Origin: Longilinea sp964536805
Lineage (GTDB): Bacteria; Chloroflexota; Anaerolineae; Anaerolineales; Anaerolineaceae
Reading direction: 5' to 3'
Assembly: GCA_964536805.1 (NCBI GenBank)
Contig: CAZHYQ010000005.1
Coordinates: forward strand, 1 to 64,000
Length of the DNA stretch: 64,000 bases
Shown here: one piece after another, positions 58,447 to 64,000 of the stretch
Numbering within the stretch: the stretch's first letter is position 1
How the letters are laid out: every line of letters starts with the position of its first letter
Notes under the pieces: generated by a model
The model's input: only the letters and a program-made list of their open reading frames with translations
Database searches by the model: none
What the model was told of the DNA's origin: nothing
Translations under genes and position numbers: made by a program

Positions 58447-60818
58447 TAAAAGTGAGCATCTCCTTCAGTGAAAAGGTTGGTCGCGCTGATTTGAAAGGCG
58501 GTAAAACGGGTCTTTTCATCTTTTCGGGCGTCTGAAAAAAAGAGTTGAACGCGTTGTTGTGTTTGAGCAGCAAACTCTATTCGGATTTCTTTACCGGGAT
58601 CTGCCTTGACGGATTGCGTGACCTGTCCTTCTTCTTTTACGCGAATTGTGCATGGGAGCGCGGTTTTTCCCTGGATGAAATATCTTCCGGCAATTCCTTT
58701 TTCCTTCAGATAAACCTGAAAAACCGGGCCTATCCAATTATCTTCCCAAAGGCCAAAGACAGGCTGTTTGTCATTTACCGCATAGGAACTGGCCAATAAA
58801 GCACGGTGCAGCGGGCGCAAAAAGCCAAAGACTTGCGCGAGGCTGGTTTTTACCAGGTTCTTTATCCAAGGAACTGCCTTTTTAAAGGTCAAGGTTTTTC
58901 GGTGATACCACAACCAGTCCAGGTTTGCCGCCACCAGGAATGATTTTGGTAAAAACCTCAGCAACCGGTACCAGCCGTGATTTTCCTCCCAAATGAGATG
59001 ATTCCATTTTCCGTAATAATAATTTAAATTAATAAAGCCGTTATACCGCTGGCTGATCTCGAAAATTTCGTTGAAGATTTTTGCCCGCGCAGAAAGAGTT
59101 TTTGTTTCAGGATAAAGACGGGAGCGGGCCAGGATATCAGGGATGTAAACCAACCTGCCGCCAATGCGGTCCATGCGGATCCAATACTCATAATCCATTG
59201 CGAAATGAAGTTTTTCGTCAAATGGCCCGCAGCGTTCAGCAATTTCCCTGCGCCAAAAGGCAGCTGGCTGGCAGATGCAGTTATCGCTCATTAATCGCGC
59301 GAAGGAATACTGATCGGTATTATAAAAACCAGTTATGTTTCCGGCTTTGTCAATGTAATAGGCTCTTCCGTAGACGAGATCGACACCTGGATGGGTCAGG
59401 AAGAATTGAACCGCTTTTTCAACAGCATCCGGCTCCAAAATGTCATCCGAATTGAGATAAGCCAGAATATCGCCGTGGCTAAGCGCCAGACCCTTGTTGA
59501 TGGCATGGGTTTGTCCGCGGTCCGGTTCAGAAATCCATGGAAAGCGTTTTCCATAGGATTTGAGAATCTCAATCGTCTGGTCGGTTGAACCACCATCCAT
59601 TACGCGAAATTCAATATTCTTATAGGTCTGGTTCAAAACACTATCGATTGTGGCGCGGATGTATTCACCTTGATTAAATGATGGCGTGACGATCGAAACG
59701 AGCGGCAAATCAGCCAGTTGGGTTTCAGCGTGTTGGTCGACTCGCTGGAAAGCCTCGTTAAGCGCTGCGGCTGACTTTTCCCAGGAATATAACATCAACC
59801 TTTGTTTTCCGCTTTCCACCAGGGTTTTCGCCATTTGCGGTTCGAGCAGAATACTTGCCATCAGGTTGCTCATCGCCTCAATGTCATCTGGAGCACACGA
59901 AAGGACCGCATCTTCGCCAACTTCCTGCAGGGCGGTGGTATTGCTGCAGATGGCCGGTGTTTCGGCGGCAAATGCCTCCAATAAAGGCATGCCGAAACCC
60001 TCGTAGAGGGAGAAGTCGACCAGGGCTTTGGCATGTTTCAACAAATACTGGACGAATTGAGGCCTCACAAAACCCAGGTGTCGAACCGGTAAATTTGGAA
60101 ACTGGGTCTTCAATGATTCCCAGCCGTTAGGGTGTCCGGTGAGGATGAATTCAACTGGAAGGTTCACCTTTTGAAGCGTTCTTTCGAAGGCTTTGAGGGT
60201 GGCATTATGATTCTTGTGAGGCCAAAGGTTTGCTGGGAAATAAAAGAAATCCGTTTGCGGCATGAGAGCTGCTTCCTCTGGCGTGAGCTCATCGCTATGC
60301 AAATCTAGCTCAGTCTGAAGCGCTGGACTCATAATAAAAATATCTTTACAGCGCGTAACAGGTAAGTCCCGAATCTCCTGTCGAGCAAATTCGGAGATGG
60401 TGCCGATTGCGCCGCCCCAAGCCAGCGCCTGGTTAAATGCCTGTTGTCTTTGTTTGAGAACATCCGCTGTAAAGAATTCCGGAAAGCGTTCATGCTGCAC
60501 ATCGGGGATCAAAAATATTTGCCGCTGCAACGGAAAGCTCAAGGATGCTACCATCGGATAAGAACGAAAAAGTATAGGAATTTGTTCGAGGGCAATTATC
60601 CGGTCGACTTCTTGAAAGAAAGTGCTGGCGGGAAAGCTGAAGAATTTTACGTGCGGATATTCTTTCTTGAATAAACTGCGATTGTAGATGGTGGCGAATA
60701 CAAAGTACTCATGTTCAGCGTGTTGATCAAATAACGCCGATAAGACGCCCTCCAGGAGCTGCACAATGCCGCCGCTGGCACCCGGAACGATCTGGCGCAC
60801 TTCAATGGCAATTTTCAT
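58446..60818 (-). CDS. Two-domain glycosyltransferase (GT4-GT2 fusion)
   Basis: A 790-residue protein with two transferase domains. Residues about 1-375 form a GT4 unit (GASGGIVQLLEGVL, IFLIPDVQHERFPEFF, YFPANLWPHKNHNATL, DFSLYEGFGMPLLEAFAAE) similar to the gene at 56968. Residues about 385-620 form a GT2 unit (IVTPSFNQGEYIRATI, MDGGSTDQTIEIL, GDILAYLNSDD). The last 170 residues are of unknown role. Fusion suggests two successive sugar additions. The ATG at 60818 follows the upstream stop by 7 bp; a longer frame to 60941 overlaps that gene and is rejected. Confidence 0.87.
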   Translation of the reverse strand: MKIAIEVRQIVPGASGGIVQLLEGVLSALFDQHAEHEYFVFATIYNRSLFKKEYPHVKFFSFPASTFFQEVDRIIALEQIPILFRSYPMVASLSFPLQRQIFLIPDVQHERFPEFFTADVLKQRQQAFNQALAWGGAIGTISEFARQEIRDLPVTRCKDIFIMSPALQTELDLHSDELTPEEAALMPQTDFFYFPANLWPHKNHNATLKAFERTLQKVNLPVEFILTGHPNGWESLKTQFPNLPVRHLGFVRPQFVQYLLKHAKALVDFSLYEGFGMPLLEAFAAETPAICSNTTALQEVGEDAVLSCAPDDIEAMSNLMASILLEPQMAKTLVESGKQRLMLYSWEKSAAALNEAFQRVDQHAETQLADLPLVSIVTPSFNQGEYIRATIDSVLNQTYKNIEFRVMDGGSTDQTIEILKSYGKRFPWISEPDRGQTHAINKGLALSHGDILAYLNSDDILEPDAVEKAVQFFLTHPGVDLVYGRAYYIDKAGNITGFYNTDQYSFARLMSDNCICQPAAFWRREIAERCGPFDEKLHFAMDYEYWIRMDRIGGRLVYIPDILARSRLYPETKTLSARAKIFNEIFEISQRYNGFINLNYYYGKWNHLIWEENHGWYRLLRFLPKSFLVAANLDWLWYHRKTLTFKKAVPWIKNLVKTSLAQVFGFLRPLHRALLASSYAVNDKQPVFGLWEDNWIGPVFQVYLKEKGIAGRYFIQGKTALPCTIRVKEEGQVTQSVKADPGKEIRIEFAAQTQQRVQLFFSDARKDEKTRFTAFQISATNLFTEGDAHF

Positions 60819-60825
60819 GACCGCC

Positions 60826-61821
60826 TCATCGGTCGTCCGATCTGATAATTCGCTTGAGGCGGTGGAACCAGGATCGCAAGCCGGCGGATCGAGCTGAACT
60901 GCGGGTTGCCCCTTGGCTTCCAGCAACCGCCGATCCGGCACCCATCAAGGGAAATCCGTTAGGCTGTGCATTGAATTGACTTAGGAGAGCGGCGCTTTTT
61001 TCCCAGAAATCCAATAAATCGCGGCGGTAGGAATCCGGGAAGATATCTGGACGGGCTTCAACGAGATGGTGCAAGGTATCCAGGTAATAGCATAATACCC
61101 CGGGTGTCAGGGCGAGATCGCTGTGCATCTCAGTGATGCGACGCAGCTCTTCGATGCGTGCAAAAGAGCCGGAAGAGGTCTTGGTCTCGCCGTATTCCCT
61201 TGAAGCGGCTAACACGGCTGGAATGGCAAGAGGTTCGCCAATTTCGGACAAGCGGATCCATAAATCGGTGTCCATGCCGAAGTGCAGATCTGGATTCAGG
61301 AAATTAATTTCCTTTAGGTGACTCAGGTTAATGAAAGATGCTGGCTGAAGGATGTAATTCAATCCATAAACCAGGGCAGTGCGGTCAAAAACGGGCTGCT
61401 GGCCTTGCCAGAAGGTTGATTTTTGTAATCCGTGTTCGTCGACCCTCACGCCGTCGCCGAAAATAAACGAAGCGTCCGGATGGGTCTGATATGCTTCAGC
61501 GACATTTATTAGACAATTATCCAGGTAGTAATCATCGGCATTGAGCCATGCCACCAGTTCGCCATTGGCGACGCGGAATCCTTTATTGATGGCATCGCTC
61601 TGCCCCTTGTCCGGTTCGCTGACAAAGTAAGTCAAATGCTGCTTGTATTTTTGGATAATCTCGCCGGTTTGATCCGTCGAACCGCCGTCTATGAGGATTA
61701 ATTCCAGGTTGGGATAATCCTGCGCCAACACCGATTGGAGGCATTGTTCCAAAAAACGACCCTGATTCAACGAGGGGGTCACGATACTGATTTTGGGTTG
61801 TGCTGAGGTAACAGGGGTCAT
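60826..61821 (-). CDS. GT2 family glycosyltransferase
   Basis: A 331-residue GT-A transferase with ISIVTPSLNQGRFLEQCLQSV, ELILIDGGSTDQTGEII, GQSDAINKGFRVANGELVAWLNADD and FGMDTDLWIRLSEIG. The C-terminus is helical and then basic (RSSARSAGLRSWFHRLKRIIR). Sugar and acceptor unknown. The ATG at 61821 lies 14 bp after the ABC ATPase stop and follows GGAAAC; an upstream start at 61857 would overlap the ATPase gene. Confidence 0.88.
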   Translation of the reverse strand: MTPVTSAQPKISIVTPSLNQGRFLEQCLQSVLAQDYPNLELILIDGGSTDQTGEIIQKYKQHLTYFVSEPDKGQSDAINKGFRVANGELVAWLNADDYYLDNCLINVAEAYQTHPDASFIFGDGVRVDEHGLQKSTFWQGQQPVFDRTALVYGLNYILQPASFINLSHLKEINFLNPDLHFGMDTDLWIRLSEIGEPLAIPAVLAASREYGETKTSSGSFARIEELRRITEMHSDLALTPGVLCYYLDTLHHLVEARPDIFPDSYRRDLLDFWEKSAALLSQFNAQPNGFPLMGAGSAVAGSQGATRSSARSAGLRSWFHRLKRIIRSDDR

Positions 61822-61835
61822 GGACAAGTTTCCAA

Positions 61836-63248
61836 TCACACCACCGAAATCGTACAATCGCCGGGCAAATTGGCTGCCCCGAAATGCATTAATTGAACCG
61901 GGTAACCGACTTTGCGGGGCATGACCACGAAGCTGGAAGGTTGTGGAACGACCGCCAGAGCGCGAATGCGGGCATCCAGCTCCGGATTGGGCATATGGTC
62001 GGCGCGCTCGTAGTCTGCTTTTTTCATGGCAGAAAACCCGACATTATAGGTGTATTCGCCTGGTGCAATTTCAAGGCGAATTTTCTGTAAAAAACGTACC
62101 CGCGAACCCTTGGCAACCTTGTGTGGAACATCGGAACCGTATTGCAGACTATTCTTCCCGTGAATAATGGCGCCTTTCTCATTGATGATCTCAGCGCCGC
62201 CGATAGGGATTTCAATATTCCTTTGGGTTTCAAATTCGAAATAGAAAAATGCCGTCTGACCCTGTTCAAAAGCTGAGGCAGGTTGGTTGCGCTCATCGCA
62301 AAGGGCAATTGCCGTGCAGCGAGCCTCGCCATTGGTGGCTTGCTCAACCGAGTCAAAGTTGATAAAAGCTTCCGGCGCTGGCCATTCGAAGGCGTCTTCT
62401 TGAAAATGATCCAGCACATTGGAATTCTCTTCTATATCCTGCCCGAACGGTTCGGGTTCGAAAACAATATCTTCACTCTGGTCAATCAGGTAGTATTTCT
62501 TAACGGCTTCGACTGCTGAACCCAGAAACCTCGCCTGCCCTTTGTGCAGCAACAAGGCGCGTTCGCAGAATTGTTCCACCTCATTCATGGCATGCGATAC
62601 CAGTAGGATGGTCGCGCCGCGGTCGCGCAGCGTTTGCAGGCGGCGGTAGCATTTTTGCCGGAAATAAAAATCGCCTACCGCTAGGGCTTCGTCAATCAAA
62701 AGAATATCCGCATCCACCCCGGCGGCAACTGCAAAAGCCAGGCGAACGAACATACCACTGGAATAGAGTTTGACAGGCTGATCGAGGAATTCGCCAATGT
62801 CGGCAAAAGCCGCGATCTGGTCAAAATGCTGGTCAACCTGATCTCTCGTCAATCCTAAAATTGAACCGTTGAGATAAACATTTTCACGGCCGGTAAATTC
62901 AGGATTGAAGCCTGATCCCAGTTCCAACAGCGCGGTTACTCGGCCGTTTGCGCCAAATTCACCTTCGGTTGGCCGTAAAATGCCGGCCAGCATTTGCAGC
63001 AAAGTGCTTTTGCCGGAACCATTTTTTCCGATAATGCCAAAGGATTCCCCACGCTGGACCTCGAAACTCACATCCTTCAAAGCCCAGAATGGTACTCCAT
63101 AAGTATGCCCAAACCGTGAAAACAATGCCTGTTTCAAGCGGTCTTCCGGCCGTTTATACAGGTAATAACACTTACCCAGACCCTGGGCGGTGATCACAGG
63201 CAAATCGGTTGAAGCAGTGGAATAATTCTCTGGAAGAGATGATGTCAT
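61836..63248 (-). CDS. ABC transporter ATP-binding protein, Wzt-type with C-terminal glycan-binding domain
   Basis: The 470-residue ATPase of a polysaccharide exporter. The nucleotide-binding domain (about 20-255) shows Walker A GIIGKNGSGKST, the degenerate signature LYSSGMFVRLAFAVA and Walker B DILLIDEALAVGD. Residues about 300-440 form the Wzt C-terminal beta-sandwich (FYFEFETQRNIEIPIGGAEI), which in characterised systems recognises the capped end of the finished glycan. It pairs with the permease just upstream. The ATG at 63248 lies 8 nt after AGGT. Confidence 0.92.
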   Translation of the reverse strand: MTSSLPENYSTASTDLPVITAQGLGKCYYLYKRPEDRLKQALFSRFGHTYGVPFWALKDVSFEVQRGESFGIIGKNGSGKSTLLQMLAGILRPTEGEFGANGRVTALLELGSGFNPEFTGRENVYLNGSILGLTRDQVDQHFDQIAAFADIGEFLDQPVKLYSSGMFVRLAFAVAAGVDADILLIDEALAVGDFYFRQKCYRRLQTLRDRGATILLVSHAMNEVEQFCERALLLHKGQARFLGSAVEAVKKYYLIDQSEDIVFEPEPFGQDIEENSNVLDHFQEDAFEWPAPEAFINFDSVEQATNGEARCTAIALCDERNQPASAFEQGQTAFFYFEFETQRNIEIPIGGAEIINEKGAIIHGKNSLQYGSDVPHKVAKGSRVRFLQKIRLEIAPGEYTYNVGFSAMKKADYERADHMPNPELDARIRALAVVPQPSSFVVMPRKVGYPVQLMHFGAANLPGDCTISVV

Positions 63249-63281
63249 CAAGACAAACCTTTGGTCGCCATGAACCCGCCG

Positions 63282-64000
63282 TTACATCACATCCGCGAAG
63301 CCGCGTTTGGCACGCATGAACCATTTGTAACTGATAATCGTGGTCGCCAGCAGAATGACCATCCAGAGACCCCATTGAACCCAGTTGATGTTTTCACCCC
63401 ATAGAATGGTCTGCCGGAAACTGGTGATGATAAACGTTAGCGGATTGATTTGATAAATGCCCTGGAACTTTGCGGGAATGATCGTTGGAGAATAAAAAAC
63501 AGGACTTACAAACATCATTACCTGGACGATGAAGATGATTGCTTGGGCGATATCCCGGATGTAAACGCCTAATGCCGAAATCAGCCACCCCAGTGTCAGA
63601 TTAAGCAGGATCGTGACAGGGTAAACCAGCGCTAGCTGATAAAGGGTGGGTGAAATCGTTTTAAGAAAGATGGCGCTGCCAATCAGGAGCACCAGGGTGT
63701 TGATTAGAGATGTGATAATTGCCACCAGTAAGGCGACTGGAGGCAGCACTTCCAGCGGAAAGATGACCTTCTTGACATAACTGGGTGAATTGACAATCAA
63801 TGCGGGTGCCCGATTGCACATTTCTGAAAAGAGGTTGAACGGGATCAAACCAGCGAAGAGGATAAATGCGAATTCCCAGTTTGAAGCGCCAGTTTTCAAC
63901 GTGGGCCAGCGGGCTTGAAATACATACGAAAACACAAATGTATAAATAGCCAGCATGATCAATGGGTTCAAAACCGACCAGAACCCTCCCAGGAACGTGC
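63282..64000 (-). CDS. ABC-2 polysaccharide export permease (Wzm-type), N-terminus outside window
   Basis: The permease partner of the Wzt-type ATPase. The visible 239 residues begin within the typical TFLGGFWSVLNPLIML stretch, read in frame up to the window edge. Roughly the first 25-40 residues are therefore missing and a TTG near 63971 is not the start. About six helices are visible, with NRAPALIVNSPSYVKKVIFPLEVLPPVALLVA, the conserved family segment, and RDIAQAIIFIVQVMMFVSPVFY. It forms the membrane channel for glycan export from the cytoplasm. Confidence 0.92.
   Translation of the reverse strand, partial: TFLGGFWSVLNPLIMLAIYTFVFSYVFQARWPTLKTGASNWEFAFILFAGLIPFNLFSEMCNRAPALIVNSPSYVKKVIFPLEVLPPVALLVAIITSLINTLVLLIGSAIFLKTISPTLYQLALVYPVTILLNLTLGWLISALGVYIRDIAQAIIFIVQVMMFVSPVFYSPTIIPAKFQGIYQINPLTFIITSFRQTILWGENINWVQWGLWMVILLATTIISYKWFMRAKRGFADVM

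Noticed and set aside
1..64000. Insertion sequences, prophage, tRNA or rRNA genes
   Set aside because: No transposase, integrase, terminal repeats, phage genes or recognisable RNA gene sequences were found on reading both strands.

Overview
The window looks like chromosomal DNA of an anaerobic or facultative Chloroflexota bacterium, probably Anaerolineae-like. This is an inference. It rests on the roughly 200-residue EF-Ts, Thr/Pro-rich 'TPTPT' surface linkers, several multiheme c-type cytochromes, a sortase, frequent TTG/GTG starts and several genes whose -10 box lies 6-7 nt before the start codon. I saw no tRNA, rRNA, CRISPR array, insertion sequence or phage gene.

Layout. 1-3.2 kb: the 3' end of dnaK faces a leftward rpsB-tsf-pyrH block. 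3.3-5.4 kb: a Cys-rich mini-protein, two divergent CBS-domain proteins and a LysM membrane protein. 5.5-7.5 kb: leftward cysK-cysE behind a consensus promoter and a 237-nt leader. The leader encodes a short Cys-containing peptide and two mutually exclusive hairpins, a candidate cysteine attenuator. 7.6-11 kb: a sortase, a CDF metal exporter and a zinc-ribbon membrane protein. 11-17.7 kb: a leftward electron-transfer cluster with a decaheme lipoprotein, a NapC-like multiheme anchor, a nonaheme cytochrome and a cytochrome b/c fusion. Two of its transcription units share an 18-bp promoter element. 18-31.8 kb: housekeeping genes, including lepB-deoC-zinc finger, YitT, a TetR/hydrolase pair with a clear operator, era, ogt, a phosphoribosyltransferase, tyrA with an M50 protease, DUF951 with a glycolipid glycosyltransferase, tsaE-tsaB-rimI and a uracil-DNA glycosylase ending in a sliding-clamp motif.

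31.8-64 kb is one large surface-glycan locus made of two convergent arms. The rightward arm (31828-45515) has UDP-sugar dehydrogenase and epimerase genes, a Wzx-type flippase, GT4 and GT2 transferases, a YbhN-like protein and four large polytopic proteins of unknown function. The leftward arm (64000-45519) has an ABC-2 exporter with a Wzt-type ATPase, four glycosyltransferase genes, another large membrane protein, the complete dTDP-L-rhamnose pathway (rfbC-B-A-D), a Wzz-like protein, an O-antigen ligase/polymerase-like protein and a WecA/TagO-like initiating transferase. The arms end 3 bp apart. The window ends inside the Wzm permease gene.

Start codons were chosen from ribosome-binding sites, gene overlaps and family alignment from memory. 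No database search was possible.
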